DNA of 64,000 bases from Cervus elaphus. Taxonomy: Eukaryota > Chordata > Mammalia > Artiodactyla > Cervidae. The translations under genes and the position numbers were made by a program. The stretch lies in assembly GCF_910594005.1 (NCBI RefSeq), contig NC_057820.1, forward strand, positions 8,561,001-8,625,000, in the 5' to 3' direction. Shown here piece by piece: positions 45,101-54,540 of this stretch (its first letter is position 1; the number at the start of each line of letters is the position of its first letter). The notes under the pieces are model-generated. The model was given only the letters and a program-made list of their open reading frames with translations, did no database searches and was not told where the DNA came from.

Positions 45101-48100
45101 TTCCCCATTTGGAACCAGTCTGTTGTTCCATGTCCAGTTCTAACTGTTGCTTCTTGACCTGCATACACATTTCTCAGGAGTCAGGTAAGGTGGTCTGGTA
45201 TTCCCATCTCTTTCAGAATTTTCCACAGTTTGTTGTGATCCACACAGTCAAAGGCTTTGGCATAGTTAATAAAGCAGAAGTAGGTTTTTTTCTGGAATTC
45301 TCTTGCTTTTTCTGTGATCTGACAGATGTTGGCAATTTGATTTCTGGTTCCTCTGCCTTTTCTAAATCCAGCTTGAACATCTGGAAGTTCTCAGTTCACA
45401 TACTGTTGAAGCCGAGCTTGGAGAATTTTGAGCATTACTTTGCTAGCATGTGAGTTGAGTACAATTGTGTGGTAGTTTGAACGAACATTCTTTGGGATTG
45501 CCTTTCTTTGGGATAAGAGTTCAAATAAATAGCCTTTTAGTAATTTGAGGCTTTATCTTAATTTGGCCAGGAGTTGGTCTGTATTGAATGCTTACTGAAG
45601 CTTTAAATGCCAGAGACATTAAATTCTTTTAGTGTCCTTTTTTTCCTTCCCCCGTCTTTTTGTACATCTTGAATTCTTCCTTAGTTGGAGTTTGTATCTT
45701 GCAGTTCTTTCAGATGTAATCTTCCACTCTTATCCTGGAGCCCTATTGATATGTGGTGAAGTATGGAGGGAGGGAAACATTCTGTACTCTTATGATTAAG
45801 TCACAGCCTTGTGTGACTTAAGAATTTGTGTCCTTGGGCTGTGACCTATGAAAAGGTATCTTTTAGCTTTTCTCATTTATGTGAGATAGGTGGGCTAGAA
45901 GGGGCTGAAGTTGGAAAGTGCTTGTGCTAGAAGACTCTGATTAAGCTTTTTTCCTGGAGAGTGTGCGTTTTTTGGGACAATGCTCTGGGCATATTTTACA
46001 GTGGTTACTTTCTTTTTCCTTCTACCAGAGCTGTGAGGGTATTTTTCTTGATTCTTCACCGGTAGGTAAAACCCATGGAAGTATGAGGGTATCCCAAAAA
46101 CTATGTCTCCCAGGAGTTTCTGATCCTCAGGCTAGACCATGACCAGCCTTCAGCAGTTTGTCAAAATTACCGTATAAGTATTTCTACTATTTACTGGTTC
46201 TAGTGACTTTTGTTCCAGGTAAGCAGGTTTTTGATGGTGACTCTCTGGATTCACTTCTCTTTCTCCAGATTTCAGGATGTCAGTTTGCCCTACAAACTCA
46301 GCTCTCCGTTTTTTCCAAAAAAAGTCTTTGATTTTCTGTTTGTCCAGCTTTTTTCTTAATGTAAGGACAAATGTGATGACTTCCAAACTCTTTACATGTC
46401 TGAACTCAAACCTAAAGTCCTAGAACTTCTTTTGCTTTACTGTCTTTGGCTTTCTCATTTTCCTTTCTCAGTTTTTCACCACATTGTTGTAATTCAAAAC
46501 CGGTGCAGAGTTGTCATGTTAGTAGCAAAGATAAGAGTCATAATTTTTCGTTAGTGACTGAAAAAGGAATATATGAACCGATAGATATTTGGGTTGCTAG
46601 ATTAATGGAAAGGTGTTTATTTTTCTATCTTTCTTATGAGTCCTGGACCAATTAATAGGTATTGCTGATTGGAGAATATTGGGATACATCAGTTTAGAAG
46701 AGAAATTGGCAAACTTCCTTAAGGAACTAGATAGAAAATATTTTAGGTTTTACAGGTCAGACTTTCTTTGTTGTGGCTACACAACTCTGCCATCATAGTA
46801 CAAAAGCAGCCATTGATAAAACTTAAACAAGTGAGTGTGACTATGCTTCAATAAAACTTTATTTGCAAATATAGGCTATGAGCTGAATTTGACCTTGGGG
46901 CCATAGTTTACCAACTCCTAGTCTAGATCAGTTATAGTTTTATTCTTTGGCTCTGGTCTAGTACAGATTATCAAAAGATGCTGGCCATGTTTTATTTGCA
47001 TATATTCTATTATGTTCAGATATTGACCCAGAAGAGTTCTAAAAATGCCCAGGTTTAAGAGGCACCATAGGTCAAAATCACTGCAGATGGTGACTGCAGC
47101 CATGAAATTAAAAGATGCTTGCTCCTTGGAAGGAAAGCTGACAAATGTAGTCAGTGTGTTAAAAAGCAGAGACATCACTTTGCTGACAAAGGTCCATACA
47201 GTCAAAGCTATGGTTTTTCCAGTAGTCACGTACAGATGTGAGAGTTGGACCGTAAAGAAGGCTGAATACCAAAGAATTGATGCTTTCAAATTGTGGTGTT
47301 GGAGAAGACTCTTGAGGGTCCCCTGGACTGCAAGTATATCAAACCAGTCAATTGTAAAGGAAATCAGCCCTGAATATTCGTTGGAAAGACTGATGCTGAA
47401 GCTGAAGCTCCCGAAGTTTGGCCACCTAAGGTGAAGAGCATTTCATTGGAAAAGAGCCTGACACTGGGAAAGCTTGGGGACAAGAGGAGAAGGGGGCCAC
47501 AGAGTATGAGATGGTTAGATGGCATCACCTACTCTATAGACATGAATTTGAGAAAACTCGGGGAGATAGTGAAGGGCAGGGAAGCCTGGTGTGCTTTAGT
47601 TCATGGGGTCCCAAAGAGTTGGACTTAGTGACTGTACAACAAATAGGTCAAAGCTCAGTTTATGAGAGTGAAAGCTACCTCAAAGTTACCTTGAAAATGA
47701 TTCATATTCATTCAGAATAATAATAAAAAAAGTTCCCAGTGATTGTGTAGTATCTTATTTTTAAAATAAGTCTGTTTTTATTACTTCACTTAATCATGAC
47801 AGGTATTATAAAGGTGGACGACAGAAGCATTCCCCAAGATCAGTAGATGCTAGTAGGGCCAGGACTATAATCCAAAGCTGATCTGACTTCCAGGGCAGAG
47901 CTCTTTAAGTATAATACATTGTATCACTCATGTCAACTGAAGGTGGAGTCAGTGGATTGAGTAGTAGCTTTGTTCAGAGGCTGTTTCTGGGACGTTATTT
48001 TTAATAAGAAAAGTGGAATTATGCTTATTGTTTCAAATAATTCTGTGCTGAACATTATTTCAAAGCATTTAGGAATATAGAAATAGGTTTGTAAATTAGT

Positions 48101-50230
48101 AAAATAAATCAGACACATGATTTTGCATAAAGATTATAGAGTCATTAAACTGAAAAAGGATCATAGAGAGTGTTTAGGCAAATAACCTGAGACCCAGAGA
48201 AGCTAAGTGACTTGGGGGAGCCAATGTAGTTTAACGAATGAGTATGCAATATATGTAAATTAAGCCTTCATGCTGTATGCCTTACACTTGTACAGTGATG
48301 TATGTCAACTATTTGATGATAAAACTGGGGGAAAAAGGAGCACAGTACTGCAAGGTCACAATGGTAGTGAGCTAGGTCTGGATTGGAAGAGTCTGCTGTT
48401 AAATTTTTAGGAATTTTTTTGAGCCGATTGTTGAATACATTAGTGATTACAAAATATATATATATATATATAAACTCATGAATTATATTAAAAACAAAGA
48501 TTTATATGATCAAAATGTATCACTTATTGATTATTTTACTATATATTTCTGTTGTTTGTGCCCTTAATGTTATTTATATCTAGTGTATCAAGTGTACCTG
48601 TATAGTGGAAATGCTGTGTGGTGATATCCTACCCAGCTCTGTTTGGTGAAGTGACATTGATAGATTTTAAATGACCACAGGAGAGTATGTAACTACATAG
48701 TGTAACTACAGAAATTGGCAAATGCTACAAATAACCCTCTCTCATCCTTTCTTCTCCTTACCATGCCTCAAGCTGGTTAATTAATATTTACCAGCATACC
48801 ATTGCTGATGAGTTTTGTGTTATATACTTGTCTGTTTGTCTGGCTTTGTTGCAGGGCTGTGAGTCCTTGAAGCTGGAATTTATGTCCCTAGTACCCAGCA
48901 CAGTGCCTTGCATATAGCTGACTGACAAATGTTTATAGAGTAAATGAGTGGACTTTATATTCAGTCCTTGATTCAAATTCTGGCTCCCTGTGACCTTGTG
49001 TTTATTAGTGAAAATGAGGATAATACCAGTCTTGCATGATTTTTTGTGAGGAGGAATGAAAAGATCCAGATATCTTTCTGGTACATAATAGGTGTAAGAA
49101 GTTGTCAACATTTATGATTATAACTTAAGAAGAAGGAGACATAAATGCCATTAGGGCCCAGACTTATATATGCAGAGCTTTGTATTAAGTGTTTGACCAC
49201 AAATTGGATGAGAATCAAGAATGTAGCAGTGTTATTTTTGTGTGTGTACATACTTCTTCTCCTTCCCACACAAAATAATGGGATGTATTAAAAGGAATAT
49301 GATATATAAGAGACAGGAAGCAATCCCTCTGTTATATTTGGCTTTGTTCAGACTCTTATTACAGTACCATGTCCAGTTTTACATTGCTCATTTTAAAGAG
49401 GATGTCAAAAAACTATATGTAGCATGCCTTGGGAAGAACCAACAACTATGATTAAAAGGATAGAAAATAGGTCCTTTGAGGCAAGTTTAAGGAATTGAGT
49501 TTGTTTATTCTGGAAAGAAGATGGTGAAGGAGTTACTTAACTATCTTCAAGTACATGAAGGGTTATTATAAGGAGGATACTGTCATGTTGTTCTCCTAAT
49601 GCACAGAGGACCGAAAGAGGAAATCGACTTATTTCATTTAAAGAAAATTGTGTTAAACGCTGAAATTGACTATCAAGGGATGTCATGGGATCTCCATTTT
49701 TGAAAATATTTTAAAAGAGCAGCAGCAGATGGTTATTTATTAAAAGGTTTAAAAGTTTGACCTCATGAAAGTGACAGGCAGAATTGTAGACCTTGCAGTT
49801 TTTTCTACCTCTATAATAAGATTTTCTTAACATTTATTGAAACTTATCAAGCATATCCCAGATATCTTATTGGGAACCCACTTACAATTTGATATAATCA
49901 TTCTTTATCTTGCTTTGTATCTTAACATCTTGAATGAAAACATTCAGTGTTATCTGTCTGCTAATAACAGAATTAAAGTCAGATACAAACAGTCCTTGCT
50001 TGTATTTTTTATACTCAACGTATCTATTACTTATAAATATTTAATATTAATATTTTTTAAAGTAGTATATTACAAATGTTCTGTAACTCTCTTGTGACAG
50101 GGAGTCCTCTTGGTATATGATGTTACAAATTATCAAAGCTTTGAGAATTTAGAAGATTGGTATTCTGTGGTGAAGAAAGTGAGTGAGGAGTCAGAAACTC
50201 AGCCCCTGGTTGCCTTGGTGGGCAATAAAA
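27105..50230 (+). CDS. RAB28: RAB28 small GTPase, partial gene (coding exons 1-4)
   Basis: RAB28 is a divergent, farnesylated Rab-family GTPase that binds and hydrolyses GTP. In mammals it acts in cilia and photoreceptor outer segments, and loss causes cone-rod dystrophy. The four exons in this window join to 130 codons plus one base (75+97+89+130 nt). Visible motifs: P-loop GDGTSGKT (residues 19-26, split by intron 1), switch I QTMGLDF, switch II WDIGGQ (RAB28-type, in place of the usual WDTAGQ), and NK of the NKxD box at the end of exon 4. Introns are 4547, 5055 and 13133 bp, and intron 4 exceeds 13.7 kb. The start has A at -3. Exon 5 onwards, with the SAK-type box and the C-terminal CaaX motif, is not in the window. 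No frameshift or stop is seen, so the locus looks functional. Confidence 0.95.
27180..31726 (+). other. RAB28: RAB28 intron 1
   Basis: Begins in the CpG island (to about 27350) and turns AT-rich after 28600. It holds no ruminant SINE or BovB that I can see, unlike the flanking DNA, only T-runs (29491-29507, 29681-29691) and a short direct repeat of 'atattcgttgttccta' at 30012 and 30038. A protein-like antisense frame lies at 29207-29490. The acceptor is 'caattttttag' before ACC. Confidence 0.8.
29207..29490 (-). pseudogene. Antisense protein-like frame, parent unknown
   Basis: On the minus strand one frame stays open from a poly-A run at about 29490 to a TAA at 29207, some 94 codons in very AT-rich sequence. 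It is rich in Lys, Glu, Asp and Asn, with stretches such as EKDSKRNRMGML and KMSDAGIQKFLGEKKIF. Only 60 codons follow the first ATG. I recognise no family. It could be a fragment of a retroposed gene, part of an old repeat, or chance. No matching 3' poly-A tail or target-site duplication was seen. Confidence 0.3.
31727..31823 (+). CDS. RAB28: RAB28 coding exon 2
   Basis: Starts with the P-loop Thr (ACC) and encodes TSLVTCFAQETFGKQYK, then the switch I region QTMGLDFFLRRITLP, plus the first base of a Gly codon. Acceptor ttttag|ACC, donor CCAG|gtaag, phase 1. The Met in TMGLDF replaces an Ile that I recall in human RAB28. Confidence 0.95.
31824..33867 (+). other. RAB28: RAB28 intron 2, left part
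   Basis: AT-rich with no recognised repeat. The frames at 31934-32374 (minus) and 33118-33354 (plus) have no protein-like features that I recognise. Confidence 0.5.
33868..34320 (-). pseudogene. Antisense processed-pseudogene-like fragment
   Basis: On the minus strand a single frame of about 150 codons runs from 34320 down to 33868 with two in-frame stops (about 34050 and 34023). It reads like a soluble protein throughout: CFWYESKPPRGFNSDLVKV, then WLTLLKVLHS, TKDLEILFTVERCLLDCTHK, LTNALKKLYQQN, and after the stops SAQWLHPDYTAYQIMKYTNM and DEYLQSNDLENLHEENVN. No introns interrupt it. This suggests a decayed retrocopy of a cellular mRNA inserted antisense in RAB28 intron 2. I cannot name the parent. 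No poly-A tail or target-site duplication was found. An alternative is an internal exon of an antisense gene, which the stops argue against. Confidence 0.5.
34321..36878 (+). other. RAB28: RAB28 intron 2, right part
   Basis: AT-rich sequence without a recognised repeat. The acceptor before exon 3 is 'ttttatattctag'. Confidence 0.5.
36879..36967 (+). CDS. RAB28: RAB28 coding exon 3
   Basis: Completes the Gly codon and encodes SLNVTLQVWDIGGQTIGGK followed by MLDKYIYGAQ. It contains the G3 Asp and switch II. WDIGGQ keeps the catalytic Gln, but the residues before it are Gly-Gly, not Ala-Gly, as in the RAB28 family. Acceptor ttctag|GA, donor CAG|gtatga, phase 0. Confidence 0.95.
36968..41300 (+). 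other. RAB28: RAB28 intron 3, left part
   Basis: AT-rich, repeat-poor. It has a short CA run (37039-37049), a T-run at 40827-40843, and an unusually GC-rich patch at about 40110-40330 with a 15-codon open frame. Nothing further recognised. Confidence 0.5.
41390..44158 (-). mobile_element. Old LINE-1 (or HAL1-like), antisense, left segment
   Basis: Minus-strand L1. A 163-codon open frame (41579-42070) still carries ORF2 endonuclease/linker text: YLTKFIRIEIIPSM, NGIKLEINNRKIAGKTQIIW, IKIRAEINEIEKMKTIEKIN. Further right is the endonuclease N-terminal region (antisense 'gtatctccaactgtactaat') and the L1 5' region. A 150-bp insertion (42553-42702) duplicates a part of the same L1. BovB interrupts it at 44159. 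Confidence 0.8.
42553..42702. repeat. Internal duplication, copy A
   Basis: From 'ttggagtttgtgtcttgcag' through 'gtggtgaagtatggaggagg' and 'tcttatgattaagtcacagc' to 'tgtccttg'. It matches 45685-45836 at roughly 85-90% by eye. The flanking L1 text ('cagttgagtcttggtttt' before, 'cttttaattggtagatttag' after) would be nearly continuous without it. Confidence 0.8.
44159..45512 (-). mobile_element. BovB LINE, 5'-truncated (about 1.35 kb)
   Basis: Reverse BovB with the terminal 'ttcagttcagttcagtc' at its low-coordinate end and ORF2 up to the region upstream of the RT C-terminus. A 169-codon frame (44313-44822) encodes FTFLASKITADDDSSHEIKR, then SWTIKK and WCWRRLLRVPWTARRSNQ. A second frame (44923-45168) holds GVHQGYILSPCLFNLYAEYI, RT domain 5 just after the active-site block. 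It splits the old L1. An internal T-run at 44883-44896 duplicates 'cctctttcactttc'. Confidence 0.92.
45513..46400 (-). mobile_element. Old LINE-1, antisense, right segment
   Basis: Continues the L1 after the BovB insertion ('aaataaatagccttttagta'). Contains copy B of the internal duplication at 45685-45836. Degenerate to about 46400. Confidence 0.6.
45685..45836. repeat. Internal duplication, copy B
   Basis: Partner of 42553-42702. The order of L1 text around it looks native, so this is probably the source copy. Confidence 0.75.
46700..46926. mobile_element. hAT-like DNA transposon fossil
   Basis: Inverted ends 'aaattggcaaactt' (46703) and 'agtttaccaact' (46905) surround 'aataaaactttatttgcaaa' and 'aaaatattttaggttttaca', a familiar non-autonomous hAT pattern of mammals. 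Confidence 0.65.
47060..47640 (+). mobile_element. BovB LINE 3' portion
   Basis: Plus BovB. Two overlapping frames (47045-47434 and 47431-47628) read LKSRDITLLTKVHTVKAMVF, SWTVKKAEYQRIDAFKLWCW, then LGKLGDKRRRGPQSMRWLDG and VHGVPKSWT. One frameshift lies near 47430. It lies in inverted orientation to the BovB at 44159-45512 within the same intron. Confidence 0.9.
47750..47925 (+). mobile_element. MIR SINE
   Basis: 'cttaatcatgacaggtatta' and 'gggccaggactataatccaa' fit a decayed MIR. Confidence 0.55.
48125..48400 (+). mobile_element. MIR SINE split by a LINE-1 3' end
   Basis: MIR text at about 48125-48222 ('gacccagagaagctaagtga') resumes at 48345 ('tgcaaggtcacaatggtagt'). In between, 48225-48335 is an L1 3' end ('acagtgatgtatgtcaacta', 'gataaaactggggg'). 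Confidence 0.6.
48450..48473. repeat. (TA)n microsatellite
   Basis: About ten TA units; likely length-polymorphic. Confidence 0.9.
48780..48965 (+). mobile_element. L2 LINE 3' end
   Basis: 'gtacccagcacagtgccttg' and 'acaaatgtttatagagtaaa' match the L2 terminus. Confidence 0.65.
49430..49760 (+). mobile_element. L3/CR1-like LINE 3' region
   Basis: 'tatcttcaagtacatgaagg' followed by the rest of a pattern that I recall for CR1-clade 3' ends. Very degenerate. Confidence 0.4.
50101..50230 (+). CDS. RAB28: RAB28 coding exon 4
   Basis: Encodes GVLLVYDVTNYQSFENLEDW, then YSVVKKVSEESETQPLVALV and GNK plus the first base of the next codon (A, expected Ile). The guanine-specificity NKxD box is therefore split by intron 4. 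Acceptor gtgacag|GGA, donor AAAA|gtaagt, phase 1. Small changes against the human protein that I recall (V for I, S for T) are conservative. Confidence 0.95.
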
Positions 50231-52536
50231 GTAAGTTATAAATATTTATTTATATGTAGTAAATTTGTTTGCTTATCCTATAGTTTTTATCCCTAAAAGA
50301 AATGATGTTTGGAAACGCGAGTAGCTTTTTTGGAAAAGCAGCTTTTCTGGAGTGAGCACGTTGAGAAAATTCATAAAGATGTGTACAGTCTTTTCAGTAA
50401 CAGTTTTGATGCTTGACCTGTCGTAACTGCTCTGCTGCTTTGGCCGGTTCCTTGTTAAGGTAAGTTGTGTTCTGACAGTGTGTGTAAATTGGCTTCCTGT
50501 GGTCTAAGGATGCAGCGTGGACTATTAAGAACAGCAGCACAGCTGCAGATTTTTATGATATTGCACTGCAGCTTTAGTTCTGCCCCAGAGATTTTGAGAG
50601 ATACATTTCATTGAATGGTACCCTGTTCCGGGGAAGGACGCAGTGTTTGCATGGAATTCTGTGTGTATTATTCCTTGCCCTCATCGCTCACAGACTTTCT
50701 TTTTCTAAATTTTTGAGGTTTGTTTTTACATTATGACTTTTTTTTTCTTGAGAAAGTATATTATTGTGGGGAAGGAGTGGTGCTTTGTAGAAATGATGGT
50801 TAATTTTTGAAATCTGTCTCTTGGGCTATGATATACAGCATGTAAGAATTATAAGACTGAATTCAGTACAGGATTGTTACTTGGTTCGTAGTCCTGCAGT
50901 GCATTTACCCTGGAAAAGGAGACCTTAATAAGAGTTTTCAAATAGATATGATATGACCCAATCTTCTACAACTTATTTGAGGTCAGAGAAAAAGAAAATG
51001 AATTTAAATTATACCATGGAGGATTCAGGTCAGAAACTGTTTCCTGACTAGAAGTGTTGTTAAATCAGTACCCGAGTATACTACCAAGAGAATTATCTCC
51101 TCCAGAAGTTTTAAAAAATATAGTGCATTTTTGGGGGGGCTTATAATTGTTTGGGAAATAGTACTTCCTGAAAGACCAAACCATGGTTTCTTCATTATGT
51201 GGTTTTGCACACTTAGATGAACATTTAATAAATCAAGCCTTGCTTTAAAACCATTACAATACAGGTGTGAATATAATTTCTCTGAAGAGTTAAAAATATA
51301 AATTTTATACTGCTTTCTAGAAACAGTATAACATATCACAAAATGGATGAAAACAGTTTTTATTAAGCTTTAATTAAATTTTGCTCATTTATTTTATAGA
51401 TCTAACTAAGTGAATCAGATGATTTTCAACTCATTGAAAACTCATTTTACAAATCATAAGTTTTGATGAGTTTAGGTTCTATTTCTGAGTACAGCTTTTC
51501 ATTTTAGAAGATCATTTGTTAGTCATTTGTCATGTCACCAAAGCATTGGCATATATTATAGTTAAATTTGTGCTTTATTGGAGGTTTCCTGTCACCTTTT
51601 GGGAAATTACAGAGTAGGGAAGTGATGGGAGTTGGGATTTGTTTTCATTTTTTCAGGACATAATCTAACTACATCTGGAGTAATGGTGTGGTGGTGCACA
51701 ATTATATACAGTATGTTATGTGTTTATGCTATCCTTTGAGGCCTCCATCACTGGTTCGTAGACTAGATGGGCTTTGTTCGTCAGACTAGATGGGCTATTG
51801 GACTATGCTGGTGATGCCATTCTGAGTTTTAAAAACAAACATTTACGTAAGTTATATGAACTCATGCAAAAAACTGTTACAGTGTTACGTCTGAGATTTA
51901 AGAGCATGAAAATCAAAAGAATTTTTTTACTTTTGGCTTAATCCTTTTCTTGTACTTATATTACTAATACTCTGTTTAAGAATGAGATCATGTAATAGAG
52001 TATTCAGTCACACAGAATATTATATATATATAAAATTAAGTGATTAGAGATGAACATTTATCTGGATATTGTTTGCTATTATCTGTCACTGGCTCAGTTT
52101 CATATGATCAACATGTTCATGTAGTGAATGATCTTACAATTTGTTTCTAAGAGGTAAGGCATTACATTATAGTAGTATTTTCTTTTTGGGGAGGTATAAT
52201 TATATTAAAAAGCAAAGATTTTTTTTAATCAATGCTATGCTAGTTAAAGAGATTTTATTAAGAGTTTCTATATCAAAGGCCTCATGAACATTAGAAATCT
52301 TCCAAGCCAAGGAAGCAGCTCCCAGATTCATAGAATGTTCCAGATGATAAGACACTTGCAGTTGTTCTGTCCCACATTTTTCATTCATCACATGAGTGTC
52401 ATATTTGTTCAATCTATTGCTTTTTTCTCCTCTTTTTCTTCCTTGGTTAATTGATTGCTTATTATTCCATTTTATCTCACTTATTAACTTGTTATACATA
52501 TTCTATATTCATGTATTATATTTTTAGTTGTTTCTT
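50231..52536 (+). other. RAB28: RAB28 intron 4, left part
   Basis: Begins with the donor gtaagt. AT-rich, without a recognised repeat. No exon 5 candidate was found here or in the rest of the window. Confidence 0.5.
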
Positions 52537-52657
52537 TAGAATTTTGGACTGGGTGGCCTATCCCTTCTCCAGGGGATCTTCCTGACCCAGGAATCAAACT
52601 GGGGTCTCCTGCACTGCAGGCGGATTCTTTACCAACTGAGCTATCAGGGAAGCCCAG
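52537..52657 (-). mobile_element. Bov-tA SINE, partial
   Basis: Reverse tRNA-derived head: 'ggggatcttcctgacccagg', 'ttctttaccaactgagctat'. The Bov-A half is missing. Opposite orientation to the SINE at 52855. Confidence 0.85.
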
Positions 52658-52854
52658 AATATTCAATATATATCCTTGATTACTCTACCTTCAAATAATA
52701 GTATCCCTCTTCATGTGTAGTATTGTTTAATCTTCCCCAATCCTTTGTGTTATTATTGTCAGACATATTTTTAAATGTTCTGCAAACAACTTTTGCTTTA
52801 AATAATCATTTAGCTTTCAGAACAATTACAAATAAGAAAAAGGTGCACTTTATT

Positions 52855-53088
52855 TGCGCTTCCCAGGTGGCACTAGTGGTAAGGAACCCGCTTGGCAATG
52901 CAGGAGACGAAAGAGGTACAGGTTCAATCCCTGGGTAGGGAAGATCCCCTGGAGGAGGGCAGTGCAGCCCACTGCAGTATTCTTGCTTAGAGAATCCCAT
53001 GGACAGAGGAGCCTGGCAGGCTACAGTCTATAGGTTGCACAGAGTCAGACACAACTGAAGCAGCTTAGCACACACAGCGCACACACGT
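52855..53088 (+). mobile_element. Bov-tA SINE
   Basis: Full length: 'gcttcccaggtggcactagt', 'tggcaatgcaggagacgaaa', 'gacacaactgaagcagctta' and a CA-rich tail. Lies about 200 bp from the reversed SINE. Confidence 0.9.
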
Positions 53089-53159
53089 TTTATTTTACCT
53101 TTACGTATTACATTGCCAGCACTTTTGTTTATCTGTATACATCCAAGAGTCTGATAGCA

Positions 53160-53240
53160 GATTCTTTCTCTTTGAAGAACTTCCTTTAACATTTCTTTTA
53201 GAGTAGATCTATTGGCATTGAATTTCCTCAGTTAAAAGCA
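53160..53240 (-). mobile_element. LINE-1 fragment, antisense
   Basis: 'tctttgaagaacttccttta' followed by 'acatttcttttagagtagat' matches the L1 text at 43238-43280. Confidence 0.65.
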
Positions 53241-53980
53241 AAAGCTGTAGATACTGAAAGCAAAGCAAAAGAAATACGGTAGGAAGACATTTGAAGCTGA
53301 ATAGTTCTCGTACTATGTGTTGGGTAGGGCAGTTCATTCAGCAGACATTCTCGAGTGCCAGCTATGTGTATTCAGGTAGCCATTATTATTTTGCACAAAA
53401 GTAGAACCCAAGAGAATGCTTAAGCAGTGTTTGGGACCGGCTAACCTGGGTCTTAATTATATTCTTTTTCTATACCATCTTCAAGTTTTCTAGAAATTTG
53501 ACCTTCTTTTGCTTTGTTTGGTTGTTGGGATTAATAAATACAATTATGTTTAAATTTCCATGGAAGGCCTTACTTTTCCCTAGTGAGATTAAAAAAAATC
53601 GTTTGGAAGTAGTAACTTTCAGAATGGGAAAGAGGGTAAGTCATCTACTTATTCTGTGTGTTTTATGGAAGTTCGGTTGAAGTTTGATGATGTTTGCAGC
53701 TGCAAGTGCAGTGAGATGTCTCATAGGCTACAATGAGTATAGCCACATAAGCACCTGGAAGCAATTATATTACCATCTAGGATAACTTCTACGATTTGGG
53801 GAGCCAAATGCACCAGGCCTAGACCCTGGTTTCCTGGCCTTGAAGGTCTTGCTGTCCCGGCATCGGGGAGCTCTCATTTGACCAGAGCCTGTACTGCAGA
53901 GCCTAGGGATTTTCAGTTTATCTCCACTTACTACAAGCTTGTTACAAGTGGACCCGACCATCTTTCATGTGAACTGTGGC
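53241..53980 (+). other. RAB28: Intron 4 stretch with a GC-richer patch
   Basis: 53770-53960 is GC-rich relative to its surroundings and open on the minus strand for 63 codons. I recognise no protein. Confidence 0.35.
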
Positions 53981-53984
53981 ACTA

Positions 53985-54540
53985 GCTTCCTAACTGTTCT
54001 TCCTGCTCCTAGCTTTGTTCTCCTACAGTCCAGCTCCCAAACAGCAAATCATGTTATATGACTTTCCTGCTTAAAGTCCTCTAGTGCCTTCTCATCACAC
54101 TTAGAATGAGATCCAAGCTCCTTACCCGGTTTCTCAAGCACAAGGTAATCTGGCTCCTACTTACCTCTCAGACTCATTTTCTACTAAATGCTCCCTTGTC
54201 CACTGTATGTGTAAGGCACATTTGTCTTTTTTTCTGTTCCTATAACATTCCAAGTTAATTTGGACTTTAGGGTTTCTTCTGCTTGATGGACTTTTCCTCT
54301 GGCCTTTGCTTGGCTGGCTGCATTTTGTCATTTGTAACTCATCTTAAATGTCATCACCTCAGAGTTGCCTTCCTCCACCAATGAAATCTAAAGGATGTTC
54401 TGTTTCAGTTATCTGCCTAGTCTCATTGTCATCTGGTATCATTTCTCGTTTGTTTCTTGTCTGTCTAAACTCTGTGAAAGCTAAGGATCCCATCACTTAC
54501 AACAGTGCCTGAATGAATGAATACTGAATGAATGAATAAA
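53985..54540 (+). mobile_element. L2 LINE 3' region
   Basis: 'gagatccaagctccttaccc', 'catcttaaatgtcatcacct', 'ttgccttcctccaccaatga', and an end with repeated 'gaatgaatgaata' follow L2. Confidence 0.75.

Noticed and set aside
51398..51420. Possible RAB28 exon 5 at 'ttttatag' followed by 'atctaactaagtga'
   Set aside because: Joined to exon 4 it gives Asn-Leu-Thr-Lys-stop, not the Ile-Asp needed for the NKxD box.
53770..53961. 63-codon minus frame in a GC-richer patch
   Set aside because: No recognisable protein, no splice sites of note, and too short to support.
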